DNA from: Sphingobacterium sp. B16(2022)
GTDB lineage: Bacteria; Bacteroidota; Bacteroidia; Sphingobacteriales; Sphingobacteriaceae
DNA length: 64,000 bases
NCBI RefSeq assembly: GCF_012030425.1
Contig: NZ_JAAUVN010000006.1
Coordinates: 186,001 to 250,000, forward strand
Reading direction: 5' to 3'
Every line of letters begins with the position of its first letter. The stretch's first letter is position 1. This document shows, one piece after another, positions 45,940 to 54,658 of this stretch. Both the position numbers and the translations under genes were made by a program. The notes beneath the pieces are model-generated. The model ran no database searches and had not been told where the DNA came from. It saw nothing but the letters and a program-made list of their open reading frames with translations.

Positions 45940-47523
45940 ATGAAAAGACACTTATTATTTATAGGCTTATGTGCAGCCACATTAACTTATACGAGCTCTT
46001 GTAAAAAAGAGTCATTTGAAGACATGTACCGAGATCCGGGAAAAATTACCGAAACTACTGTAGAAAAACAATTTGCAGGGATGATCTACAGTTACAGACA
46101 ATTAATTGTGCCTGAATATAGAAATTTATTTGTAACACTTCGCCCCACCATCTTTAGATACTTACATACAACCGGCTGGATCAATGAAACAAATCAGCTT
46201 TTACCAGGTGGCGCCGCAATTGAAGATAGATGGAGTCGTTATTATGAAGGTCTTGCGCAATATAGAGAACTAGAGACTGCTTATAATAATTCCGTAGCAA
46301 TTGAAAAGGAGGAAAAAAGAATCTTTTTCTTAACTGCTAAAATTCTTTTTTATGATCAAACACAGCAAACAGTCGATTTACACGGCCCCATTCCTTGGTC
46401 AAAAGCAGGTATGCTAAGCACTAATAAAAGTGATTATCAAAATTCATATCCAGCATACGATCAACCGGAAGACATCTACGCAACAATGATAACAGACTTA
46501 AAAAGTATAAGTGCTGAACTGAATAAAATTGTTGTTGGTAAGTCTATGACAGATAAATTCAAAACTCAGGACATTATTAACAACGGCGACCTTGATCTTT
46601 GGAAAAAATATTGCAATTCACTCCGTTTAAGACTTTTAACAAGAGTAGCCGCAAGTTCAAAATTCGCCACACAAGCAAACCAAGAAATTGCCGAAATCAT
46701 CAATAATCAAAATACAAATCCATTGATTTTGACAAATGCAGAAAATGCACAATTGGATATTTTTAATATTGATGATAACAGTATTCATACCAGAAATATC
46801 GAAGGGGCTTTTGAAGCGAGCGGATGGTATGCCAATTTGGCAAGTAAAAGAATGATTGATCATATGGTAAATAATAGTGATCCAAGATTGCCATTCATGT
46901 TTGAACCAGGAGCTAAAGCAGAGGGTAAGTTTATTGGACTTGATCAAACAAAACCAAGTGCAGATCAGATTTCCACAGTAAACGGAGGAACATTATCCAT
47001 CTTCAACAGATCAACATATTCTAGAAACCATTATTTTCCAGGGATACTTTTCTCTGCTACTGAAACCAATTTACTATTAGCTGAATATTACAATAAATCT
47101 GGAAATGCAAGTGCTGCGAAAACAGCATTTGAAAAAAGTATAAAAGAATCTATCGATCTATATAAAAACATTAGAAGCAAATCAAACAATAACCTAGTTC
47201 CTGCAGCAGCAAATCCGACTGAACCTGCAATTACCGCTTATATAAACAATATAAACTGGGATGCGGCAGGTAATAAACTGGAGTTAATTGCAACACAAAA
47301 ATGGATACATTTTAATGTTTTGCAAACAGTTCAAGCTTGGTCAGAACAACGTCGATTAGATTTTCCTAAATTTGATTTTGTTGTCCAGGGCACAGATATT
47401 CAAAAAACAGTGCCTGTTAAATTTACATTACCACCCTCAGAAAGTGTGTATAATGCGACGAACTATGAAGCAGTAAAAGCACAAGATAACGTCAACACCA
47501 AACTTTTCTGGGACGTTAATTAA
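45940..47523 (+). CDS. SusD-like surface glycan-binding lipoprotein (second cassette)
   Basis: A surface lipoprotein with lipobox YTSSCKK and SusD fold, 527 aa. It shares with the first copy segments such as LRLRLLTRV, an FSATETNLLLAE segment and the C-terminal TKLFWDVN, but overall similarity is clearly lower than between the ROK proteins. It partners the SusC encoded 11 bases upstream. A hairpin follows after 17 bases, as in the first cassette. Confidence 0.92.
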   Translation: MKRHLLFIGLCAATLTYTSSCKKESFEDMYRDPGKITETTVEKQFAGMIYSYRQLIVPEYRNLFVTLRPTIFRYLHTTGWINETNQLLPGGAAIEDRWSRYYEGLAQYRELETAYNNSVAIEKEEKRIFFLTAKILFYDQTQQTVDLHGPIPWSKAGMLSTNKSDYQNSYPAYDQPEDIYATMITDLKSISAELNKIVVGKSMTDKFKTQDIINNGDLDLWKKYCNSLRLRLLTRVAASSKFATQANQEIAEIINNQNTNPLILTNAENAQLDIFNIDDNSIHTRNIEGAFEASGWYANLASKRMIDHMVNNSDPRLPFMFEPGAKAEGKFIGLDQTKPSADQISTVNGGTLSIFNRSTYSRNHYFPGILFSATETNLLLAEYYNKSGNASAAKTAFEKSIKESIDLYKNIRSKSNNNLVPAAANPTEPAITAYINNINWDAAGNKLELIATQKWIHFNVLQTVQAWSEQRRLDFPKFDFVVQGTDIQKTVPVKFTLPPSESVYNATNYEAVKAQDNVNTKLFWDVN

Positions 47524-47540
47524 AATTAAATAATCTTAAC

Positions 47541-47572
47541 AAAGGAAGCCACGCAAGTGGCTTCCTTTATTT
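47541..47572 (+). terminator. Hairpin terminator/attenuator after the second SusD gene
   Basis: A perfect 12-bp stem AAAGGAAGCCAC/GTGGCTTCCTTT with loop GCAA, then ATTTTG. The core AAGCCAC-4 nt-GTGGCTT is the same as in the hairpin after the first SusD gene at 39583-39614. Confidence 0.8.
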
Positions 47573-47628
47573 TGTAGCAATATTTCGTCAAACTTCGTTA
47601 TCTTTTCAACCAATAAATATACTTATAT

Positions 47629-48246
47629 ATGAAAAAGATCATTTACACCTTATCTTTATTATTGAGTCTGTCTGTATTTTCCTGTAAAAATAGCGACCTT
47701 GAATACTCAAATCAATTTGAAGAGAGCTTTGAAAAGTTTAAAGAATTCAAAAAAGAAAGCTATAACTCCTATCAATACCAAACAAACACCTCATTAATGA
47801 CACAAAGTGCCACAACAACAATATCAGTCATCAATGGAAAAGTAACAAAACGAGAGCATCTCATTCAGCGGTTTGGTAATCAATTTATCTCGCCGGCTAC
47901 GGGCTGGACAGATGAGAAAATTGCAGCAATTGAAGCAAAAATAACGGATGCATTTAAAACATACCTAACGGATAAGAAGATTACATTAAAAGAATACCTC
48001 AGCTGGTCAGAATCTGAAAAAGAATTAGGAAAATATAATGGATTAGGAGCAACTGAAATTATGACACTCGATGACGTTTATACCAAGGCAAAAGGTGAAT
48101 GGCTTGTAGCACAAGAAAAGAAAAAGATATTTTTTGAAACCAAGAATAACGGTATGATCTCATCGTGTGGTTATGTCATAGGAAATTGTCAGGACGATTG
48201 CTTTACCGGAATCAATATATCAGATATTAAAACATTAACGAACTAA
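47629..48246 (+). CDS. Lipoprotein of unknown function in the second cassette
   Basis: I do not recognise the family with certainty. The lipobox VFSCKN gives Cys19. The mature part (about 185 aa) has a helical start (EESFEKFKEFKKESYNSYQY), an alternating strand region TTTISVINGKVTKREHL, a helical middle, and a C-terminal CGYVIGNCQDDC with three cysteines close together. The 'YxYQ ... VxxGKV' layout recalls DUF6174-like domains, but this is only a resemblance. A TATCTTTT box (47599-47606) may give it a promoter after the hairpin. Confidence 0.6.
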   Translation: MKKIIYTLSLLLSLSVFSCKNSDLEYSNQFEESFEKFKEFKKESYNSYQYQTNTSLMTQSATTTISVINGKVTKREHLIQRFGNQFISPATGWTDEKIAAIEAKITDAFKTYLTDKKITLKEYLSWSESEKELGKYNGLGATEIMTLDDVYTKAKGEWLVAQEKKKIFFETKNNGMISSCGYVIGNCQDDCFTGINISDIKTLTN

Positions 48247-48315
48247 AAAATAAAACCAAAAAGACTCCTGTACTTCGTTTAACATATGAAAAAGTGCAGG
48301 ACCAAATAAACTTAT

Positions 48316-49350
48316 ATGAACAAACTATTCTTCTTTTCTATAATCATACTAACTATCCTTTCTTCTTGCAATAATTATAGACCTGCACTATTAACATCAA
48401 CTCAGATTTTTAACGAAGGTCAGGTACCTTTCAAACAGTGCCACGCCTCTACCATCGAACAAATTGGAAAAGATAGCCTAATTGCCGCCTGGTTTGGAGG
48501 TACACATGAATCCAATCCCGATGTTGTGATCTGGACTTCACATTATATTAATGGCAAATGGCAGACCCCTGTGCAAGTTGCCGATGGAGTTCTTGGAGAC
48601 AAACGCTATCCAACATGGAACCCTGTATTTTATCAACATCCAGCATCGGACAGCCTATATCTTTATTATAAAATAGGACCTAATCCTCGAGAATGGAAAG
48701 GTTATTACAAATATTCGCTAGATAAAGGCTATACATGGTCAACAGCCAAAGCATTACCCCAAAACATTTTAGGTCCCATCAAAAACAAACCCATCACCCT
48801 AAAAAATGGTACTATCCTTTCCCCTTCAAGCACCGAGTCAAAAGACGAAATTTGGAAAGCTCATTTAGAGATCAGCGCAGATAGAGGTAAAACGTGGTCA
48901 ATTGTTAACATTAACCATGATAGCCCCATTCAGGTGATCCAACCGAGTGTTGTACAACATGCAGATGGAAAAATTCAAGTCCTGTGTCGCAGTAAAGAGA
49001 ATAAAGTCATGAGCTCCTTTTCCAACGATAACGGAAAGACTTGGCAACCTTGGCAAGCTACAAATCTGCTTAATCCAAATGCGGCAACAGACGCAATACG
49101 TCTAAACAATGGAAAATTTATGATCGTTTATAATCCCGATCTTGCCGGAAAAGATTGGTGGGAAGGACGTACGAAACTACGCGTGGCATTATCTAAAGAC
49201 GGTCTGAATTGGAAAGATGCATTGATCTTAGAAGATGGTAAAAAGGGGGATGAATACTCCTACCCGACAATAATACAAGATGATGATGGTTTGATACATA
49301 TTACCTATACCTGGAATAGAAAGAATATTAAACACATTGTATTAAAATAA
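48316..49350 (+). CDS. BNR-repeat/sialidase-fold lipoprotein (COG4692-like)
   Basis: Six-bladed propeller fold of the sialidase superfamily (BNR_2 type). The lipobox ILSSCNN places it at the cell surface or periplasm. Asp-box repeats are clear: SLDKGYTW, SADRGKTW, SNDNGKTW and a shortened SKDGLNW. The N-terminal catalytic RIP motif of true sialidases is absent; the equivalent start reads FKQCHASTIEQIGKDSLIAAWFGG. It could be a sialidase-fold enzyme of another specificity. Related folds include rhamnosidase and lyase families. 344 aa. The last gene of the second cassette; a hairpin terminator follows. Confidence 0.8.
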   Translation: MNKLFFFSIIILTILSSCNNYRPALLTSTQIFNEGQVPFKQCHASTIEQIGKDSLIAAWFGGTHESNPDVVIWTSHYINGKWQTPVQVADGVLGDKRYPTWNPVFYQHPASDSLYLYYKIGPNPREWKGYYKYSLDKGYTWSTAKALPQNILGPIKNKPITLKNGTILSPSSTESKDEIWKAHLEISADRGKTWSIVNINHDSPIQVIQPSVVQHADGKIQVLCRSKENKVMSSFSNDNGKTWQPWQATNLLNPNAATDAIRLNNGKFMIVYNPDLAGKDWWEGRTKLRVALSKDGLNWKDALILEDGKKGDEYSYPTIIQDDDGLIHITYTWNRKNIKHIVLK

Positions 49351-49386
49351 AATTGGGGCTGTCAATAATAGACAGCCCCAATTTTA
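49348..49386. terminator. Bidirectional terminator between the BNR gene and GH3
   Basis: A perfect 16-bp stem TAAAATTGGGGCTGTC/GACAGCCCCAATTTTA with a 7-base loop. A- and T-rich flanks make it work both ways for the two convergent genes. Confidence 0.88.
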
Positions 49387-49456
49387 TTTTACATCCTAAA
49401 CGAGTAGGATCATTAAAGATGCAAGTATAGTATACTTTCCGAGTGTATTATTTTTC

Positions 49457-51823
49457 CTACAAATAGTCCTTCTTCAATTCCAATGTACCTTCCAGTCGCA
49501 CATCATCAGATCCTGCACCAATCAGTAATTTAAATTTTCCCTTCTCAGTTTTCCACCGGTTATCCACAGCCCAAAGCTTCAGATCCTCTTTAGTCAATTG
49601 AAAAGTGACCCTTTCACGCTTACCAGCCCCAATAGACTTACGTTCAAATCGTTTCAATTGTTTGATAGCTGTAACTACTGAACTAACCTCATCCACAACA
49701 TAAAGCTGAGCCACCTCATCACCGTTTAACAGTCCTTTGTTTTCCACATCAAAAGCAACCGTACAAGCAAAATCGTCTGCACTTTCCTTCACATCAACAA
49801 CAAGATTAGCATATTCAAATTTACTGTAGCTCAAACCATGGCCAAAAGCATATAAAGGCTTAGCCGACATCTCCACATAATCATGATGTTTAGGTTTATT
49901 ATGATTATAATGTACTGGCAACTGTCCTACAGAACGAGGTACTGAAATCGGCATGCGTCCAGCAGGATTATAATCTCCAAACAGCACATCAGCTATCGCA
50001 AGTCCACCCTCCTGCCCAGGGTACCATGCATTCACAATAGCGGGGATATGTGCAGCTGCCCAATTCAAATTCAAAGGTCTTCCCATGATGGTCACAAGCA
50101 CAATAGGTTTACCTGTTTTCTCCAAAGCCTGCAATAACTGCAACTGATGCCCCATCATATCCAAAGAGACACGATCAAAACCCTCACCACTTTCCATATC
50201 ACTAACTGCATTGATATCGACATTTGCGGCACCTGTAGCTTGATAAGTTGTTTTAAAATCACGGGCACTAGAACCACCCAATACCACAACAACCACATCC
50301 GACAGCTTCGCCGCCGCAACCGCATCTTGTATATTACTATTAAGCGTATCACGGATAGCACAGCCCTTCACGTAATCAATCTGTGTCCCCTTACCTACCG
50401 CAGCACGGATACCAGCCAATACTGTTTTCACTTTACCATCAGCCTGCGGAGCAGTATAGTCTCCTAATTGATTATAGGCATTATCCGCATTAGGACCAAC
50501 AACTGCAATACGTTTAACCGTTTTCTTCAGAGGCAATAAGTCTCCTTCATTTTTAAGCAATACGATAGACTCCTGAGCTACTTTACGTGCTATAGTCACA
50601 TTTTCAACAGTAGCTACCTTTTTTGCAACCAGTTTTTCATCCACAAAAGGACGGTCAAATAAACCCAGATTAAATTTCATACGCAGTACACGTGCCACAG
50701 CAGTATCAAGAACTGAAGTTTCTACAAGACCGCTATTGACCGCCTCCAATAAATTAGCACCATATCCTGTACCGCTCAAATCTACATCAAGACCGGCATG
50801 TATACTTTGTGAGGCTCCCTCTGCTGCAGTAGAAGCTGTGGCGTGCCCTCCGTTTAATCCAGAAATACTTAATAAATCGGATACGACAAAACCGTTAAAT
50901 CCCCAATCTTTACGCAATACATCTTTCAGTAGCCAGGGATTTGCAGAGCAAGGAATACCATCAATACTGTTATAAGCCGTCATCACAGAACCTGCTCCTG
51001 CGCGAACAGCTTGTTCAAAAGGATACAGATAATGGTGACGCATTGCTCTTTCACCGACAGAAACACCTTCACCATTATGACCACCTTCAGGAACAGCGTA
51101 GGCAACAAAGTGTTTAAGTGTACCAATTATTTTATCTTCTTTCCCAATTACATCACCCTGGAAGCCCTTCACCATCGCCCTTCCCATCTGCCCGATTAAG
51201 TACGCATCTTCACCATAAGTCTCTTCTGTTCGTGACCACCGTGGATCACGTGCTAGATCCAATACAGGACCATAACCATTTTTTCCACCTACAGCGTAAG
51301 TTTCCTTTGCAATCGTAGCCGCCATCTGTTCAATTAAAACTGGATTCCAAGTACTTGCTTGACCAATTGCTGTAGGAAAAACAGTAGCACCGATAGCCAT
51401 ATGACCATGCGGAGCTTCTTCAGATAACAACAAAGGAATACCTAAACGTGTACTATCCAACATATAACGTTGAATCGCATTTGTAGCTCGTGCCGCTTCC
51501 ACAGGGCTCAAACCATTTAACAGCGTTTTTTGAGTCCACGGATCAGCACGCAAGGTTGCCCAGAGCAGACCAATATGCTGCTGCTGAACTGCTTTTTTCA
51601 GTTTTGCACTTACACCGATACCCTTAGCCCTCTTCTCATACATCTCCCAACCCAACAATTTCGACAATTGACCAACTTTCTCCTCCTTAGTCATTCTCCC
51701 CAATAGGTCCTGAACTCTTTTCTCTGTCGGAAGTTTACTGTTTTTATAAGCTGGCTGCTGCGCCTGTAAGTTTGGAATCGCTAGAAATAACATTCCACTA
51801 AAAAATATACTGCTAAGTTTCAT
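49457..51823 (-). CDS. GH3 beta-glucosidase-type enzyme (exported)
   Basis: A retaining beta-glycosidase of GH3, usually a periplasmic beta-glucosidase or xylosidase. Signal peptide ends NLQAQ (about 21). The GH3 barrel (about 40-380) contains KHFVAYAVPEGGHN and the nucleophile Asp in GFVVSDLLSISG (about residue 315). The alpha/beta sandwich follows (about 410-640, with VVLGGSSARD), then a fibronectin-III-like C-terminal domain (from about 690). 788 aa is the normal three-domain length. It resembles BglX, but specificity cannot be fixed by eye. It is convergent with the second cassette and has its own transcript. Confidence 0.93.
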   Translation of the reverse strand: MKLSSIFFSGMLFLAIPNLQAQQPAYKNSKLPTEKRVQDLLGRMTKEEKVGQLSKLLGWEMYEKRAKGIGVSAKLKKAVQQQHIGLLWATLRADPWTQKTLLNGLSPVEAARATNAIQRYMLDSTRLGIPLLLSEEAPHGHMAIGATVFPTAIGQASTWNPVLIEQMAATIAKETYAVGGKNGYGPVLDLARDPRWSRTEETYGEDAYLIGQMGRAMVKGFQGDVIGKEDKIIGTLKHFVAYAVPEGGHNGEGVSVGERAMRHHYLYPFEQAVRAGAGSVMTAYNSIDGIPCSANPWLLKDVLRKDWGFNGFVVSDLLSISGLNGGHATASTAAEGASQSIHAGLDVDLSGTGYGANLLEAVNSGLVETSVLDTAVARVLRMKFNLGLFDRPFVDEKLVAKKVATVENVTIARKVAQESIVLLKNEGDLLPLKKTVKRIAVVGPNADNAYNQLGDYTAPQADGKVKTVLAGIRAAVGKGTQIDYVKGCAIRDTLNSNIQDAVAAAKLSDVVVVVLGGSSARDFKTTYQATGAANVDINAVSDMESGEGFDRVSLDMMGHQLQLLQALEKTGKPIVLVTIMGRPLNLNWAAAHIPAIVNAWYPGQEGGLAIADVLFGDYNPAGRMPISVPRSVGQLPVHYNHNKPKHHDYVEMSAKPLYAFGHGLSYSKFEYANLVVDVKESADDFACTVAFDVENKGLLNGDEVAQLYVVDEVSSVVTAIKQLKRFERKSIGAGKRERVTFQLTKEDLKLWAVDNRWKTEKGKFKLLIGAGSDDVRLEGTLELKKDYL

Positions 51824-52244
51824 TTAAGATTGTATAAAAGAGACCATCGGTCGGTTTGTAAACCCCTAAATTAACGTTTTAGCATTAGAAATCAGTAATA
51901 CATCATAATAATATTACTAAAAGTAACAAACATAAAAAAGGACGATTTTGATCGTCCTTTTTTATGACTAATGTAAACGCGTTATAAACGATCCTCTTCC
52001 TACCGTAATCTGATAATAACTTGACCAAAAATATCCTTCTCTTTAGAATGGATTATAAAAAATATGAGCTTTTCTCAAGGTCTCTTAAATTTTATAAAGA
52101 CGAGTAGTCATTTCAAATCTTTCCATATAACGAATAACTCAATCCTTCTCTTTATAACTCAATATTAGGCTCAGAGAAAATTTTGTTTTTTTCAACTCCA
52201 GCAGAACGCCTTCACTAATTGGATGCATTCACGCGAATATCAAA
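51824..52244. other. Gap between GH3 and the lipoprotein gene
   Basis: 421 bases with no supported gene. It holds the terminator at 51932-51965 and the unrecognised GH3 promoter region (51824-51931). The stretch 51966-52244, after the lipoprotein gene, has no ORF of note and no repeat I could see; it may be the remains of lost sequence. Confidence 0.5.
51932..51965 (-). terminator. Terminator downstream of the lipoprotein gene
   Basis: A perfect 15-bp stem ATAAAAAAGGACGAT/ATCGTCCTTTTTTAT with loop TTTG. The A-run supplies the U-tract on the minus strand. It lies 280 bases beyond the end of the 52245-52727 gene, so it may serve that gene and any read-through from the cluster upstream of it. 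Confidence 0.8.
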
Positions 52245-52727
52245 TTATTGAGCCTTCACCCCTTTAAAATAATATTTCACGGGCCTAACAAAAGCCGCAG
52301 GATTATTATTCTGACTCGTTAACACCAGTTTATCCCCATTAACCACTACGGTATAGGAAGAATACTGATCTTGATTTGCAAATTTAATCGTACCCTTTTC
52401 TTTATTAAAAGTAAAGCCTGTATTATTCTTATCTTTGAAAATAAACTCCTCAAAAGCTCCTTTATTCGCCTCACAGACTTTCACCCCTTTATCCAGATTC
52501 AATTGATTTGACTTTTCCTGAAAGATAAAGCGGTAACTGTTATCCATTTCGCAGTCATCTAGATTATAATCGGTTTCCTTCGCGTTCCCTATAACAGGAT
52601 GCCACACATATGCCCCCAATCGAACTTGAATATCTTTCGAAAAGTCAGGATCTGGAGTACCACTATCTTTTGCACAGCTACTAATTAAAGCCAGAACAGC
52701 AACACCATAAAAAATTTTTTTTGTCAT
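52245..52727 (-). CDS. Lipocalin-like lipoprotein, unknown function
   Basis: 160 aa with lipobox LISSCAKDSG (Cys18). The mature part looks like a short lipocalin-like beta-barrel: WHPVIGNAKETDYNLDDCEMDN with YRFIFQEKSNQL, then CEANKGAFEEFIFKD and alternating strands to the end. Such small 'lipocalin-like' lipoproteins are common in this phylum, and the ligand is unknown. It lies 101 bases after the last gene of the six-gene cluster, so it may be transcribed separately. Confidence 0.65.
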   Translation of the reverse strand: MTKKIFYGVAVLALISSCAKDSGTPDPDFSKDIQVRLGAYVWHPVIGNAKETDYNLDDCEMDNSYRFIFQEKSNQLNLDKGVKVCEANKGAFEEFIFKDKNNTGFTFNKEKGTIKFANQDQYSSYTVVVNGDKLVLTSQNNNPAAFVRPVKYYFKGVKAQ

Positions 52728-52828
52728 AGTTTATATATCGTTAGTATAAAGATAACGCAAATAAGTGAAGGAGTGCTACAGCTTTACGTAAACATAACAT
52801 GATAATTCAACTGTTAGGTCTCAAACTT

Positions 52829-53200
52829 TTATTTTTGTAACTTATCGTCATCCCCCATCATAATCTGATTAATACGGTCTTCCAATACAGATTTATGCCA
52901 ATCCTCCAGCAGTTTTTTAGTTTTCTCAAGAGCATCCTTTTCCCCTGCTCTCATAATCATAGCCCACTTTTCCCCAAATTCAAAGTAAGCCTGCAATGCT
53001 CCTTCCGAATCCGTATATTTAATTAAATACTCCATCATAAACAAATTGGCCCATCGATCAGGATCCAATGGAAAGCACATGTACGCCGCTATATCAACTT
53101 TATCAACAAAAGCCTGAATAACATTTTCAGGTGTGAAATTAAAAATATCACAAAATTGTTTAAACTCATCAGTGAGCTTAATATTCTCTAAATTCTTCAT
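52829..53200 (-). CDS. Cluster protein 6: small protein with the shared N-terminal module
   Basis: I do not recognise the family. 123 aa, soluble, mostly helical. The N-terminal LTDEFKQFCDIFNFTPENVI aligns with the N-terminus of the next gene upstream (identities F, C, F, Q and V at the same spacing), so both carry the same module, perhaps a helical binding domain. The rest is acidic/amphipathic with YFEFGEKWAMIMRAGEKDAL. It ends the six-gene cluster, 4 bases from its neighbour, so it is clearly co-transcribed. Confidence 0.65.
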   Translation of the reverse strand: MKNLENIKLTDEFKQFCDIFNFTPENVIQAFVDKVDIAAYMCFPLDPDRWANLFMMEYLIKYTDSEGALQAYFEFGEKWAMIMRAGEKDALEKTKKLLEDWHKSVLEDRINQIMMGDDDKLQK

Positions 53201-53204
53201 ATCA

Positions 53205-53957
53205 TTAACTTAAACTGTTATTTTCTAAATAGTTATTTAACCATCCCTGATAATGCGCTTTTCTCTCGTCCACATCTCTACAAAAGAAATAACGCTTATT
53301 CAATTCTTGAATTTCCATCATCATTTCTCTGCATGGTACCGAATCTTGAAATTCCTTATCACGTATACTACCGTAACCATCAAATACCCTAATAAATACA
53401 CCTAAAACTGGGTTATAGATGGATTTATTTAAATGTATTCTCGCTAGATAATCTGGGATCGCCACACATTGCATGATACCATTCAAAAACTGCGTTGCCG
53501 AAATACCCGAAACAAGTGATCTAAACATCAAATCTTTATTTAGTGTTATCTTGGTTTCTTCATCCAGATAAATGACATTCTTTATCTCACAATCTTTTGA
53601 AAAAAGATCATAAAGTTGATTCGTCAACAGCTTACCCTTCATTCTCCTTTGCGAATAACTGTAGTTTCTGTTCATGGCCAGTTTAATTTGCCTCTGAACT
53701 AATTTCACCCCCTTATCGCGCTCTATTGCAGTTAATTCAATATTCAATTTATGTTTATCCTCTTCTTGTTTTGGAATCACATAATCGAAAGATTTAGTTA
53801 CCAAAGAATACACAGATTTGTCATCAAAATGCAGGTCTATGTAAGAAAAATGATTTACATAAAGCTGTAAAAAGTCAGCCACTTTAATACCAAAAAGCTG
53901 ACAAGCGAGTTGAAAACTTTTTGGTATAGCAATAGCCTCTGAATCCACATTTTTCAT
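53205..53957 (-). CDS. Cluster protein 5: larger relative of protein 6
   Basis: Unrecognised. 250 aa, soluble, basic. It starts with the shared module (IPKSFQLACQLFGIKVADFL, about residues 11-30), followed by a charged region with KLVQRQIKLAMNRNYSYSQRRMKGKLL (about 84-110) that could bind nucleic acid, and a C-terminal helical part with NKRYFFCRDVDERKAHYQGW. No catalytic motif is evident. It is 32 bases after its upstream gene and 4 bases before protein 6. Confidence 0.65.
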   Translation of the reverse strand: MKNVDSEAIAIPKSFQLACQLFGIKVADFLQLYVNHFSYIDLHFDDKSVYSLVTKSFDYVIPKQEEDKHKLNIELTAIERDKGVKLVQRQIKLAMNRNYSYSQRRMKGKLLTNQLYDLFSKDCEIKNVIYLDEETKITLNKDLMFRSLVSGISATQFLNGIMQCVAIPDYLARIHLNKSIYNPVLGVFIRVFDGYGSIRDKEFQDSVPCREMMMEIQELNKRYFFCRDVDERKAHYQGWLNNYLENNSLS

Positions 53958-53989
53958 AGATTATTAGTTTAAAAAATAATAACTTCCGT

Positions 53990-54646
53990 TTATTTATGCA
54001 GGCTATACCGATAACTATAGCTATTTGCTTTGCTTCTTTTTAGAGGAGCAGTTCCCTTCCTACCCCAGAGCAAATCCAACTCTCTCTTAAAATAAATAAC
54101 AGGAATCTTATAATCCTCCAAATGGCCGTCAAGGCAATCCTTGATTTGTCTAGCTGTCCTAGGTCTTTTAAAATAATCGGTGGACAATATCGCTTCAAAA
54201 AATGTTTGGCATACCCCCCGTTCAAATGAACTTGGACTTTCAGCATCTTCAATTCTTTTGATATTTAGATTTTCCATTAATCTAAAAAAAGAAATGCTTT
54301 CAACTGCATTAATAAAATAATCCATTTGGTAGTATCTCACCCCATTCTCCACCCAGACCCCAAGTTCAAACTCATAACTGGTTTTGTCATCATAAGATTC
54401 AAAACTTAGCTCCTTTTTTTCAAAAACCCAAGTTAGGTGAGTCATCAATTCTAGATTACTCATAGATATCTTAAACCGCTCTAATTGATATACAAAGTCA
54501 TCATCCTGTCCTAATAAGAATGAAAGCTCTTCAGGACTGTAATCGCAACTTATTCGATGCAACAGCAAAAAATAGATCGAACTTGCATACTTCATCGTTG
54601 AAGAAAAACGATGCTTCTCCTTGTCACTTTTAAATAATTCTATCAT
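53990..54646 (-). CDS. Cluster protein 4: HTH-like protein, paralog of protein 3
   Basis: Unrecognised family. 218 aa. The segment YSPEELSFLLGQDDDFVYQL (about residues 36-55) has the look of a helix-turn-helix of the XRE type and is nearly the same as WSPQDLSFLLGKPDHAYLDF in protein 3. The C-terminal third has RTARQIKDCLDGHLEDYKIPV, a possible winged-helix segment, and a basic tail (GTAPLKRSKANSYSYRYSLHK). It lies 12 bases after protein 3. I infer a DNA-binding or regulatory subunit. Confidence 0.65.
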   Translation of the reverse strand: MIELFKSDKEKHRFSSTMKYASSIYFLLLHRISCDYSPEELSFLLGQDDDFVYQLERFKISMSNLELMTHLTWVFEKKELSFESYDDKTSYEFELGVWVENGVRYYQMDYFINAVESISFFRLMENLNIKRIEDAESPSSFERGVCQTFFEAILSTDYFKRPRTARQIKDCLDGHLEDYKIPVIYFKRELDLLWGRKGTAPLKRSKANSYSYRYSLHK

Positions 54647-54658
54647 ATTAAATCACTC

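Noticed and set aside
48266..48301. Hairpin TCCTGTACTT/AAGTGCAGGA as a terminator before the BNR gene
   Set aside because: 16-base loop, one G-U pair, and no T-run; too weak to call.
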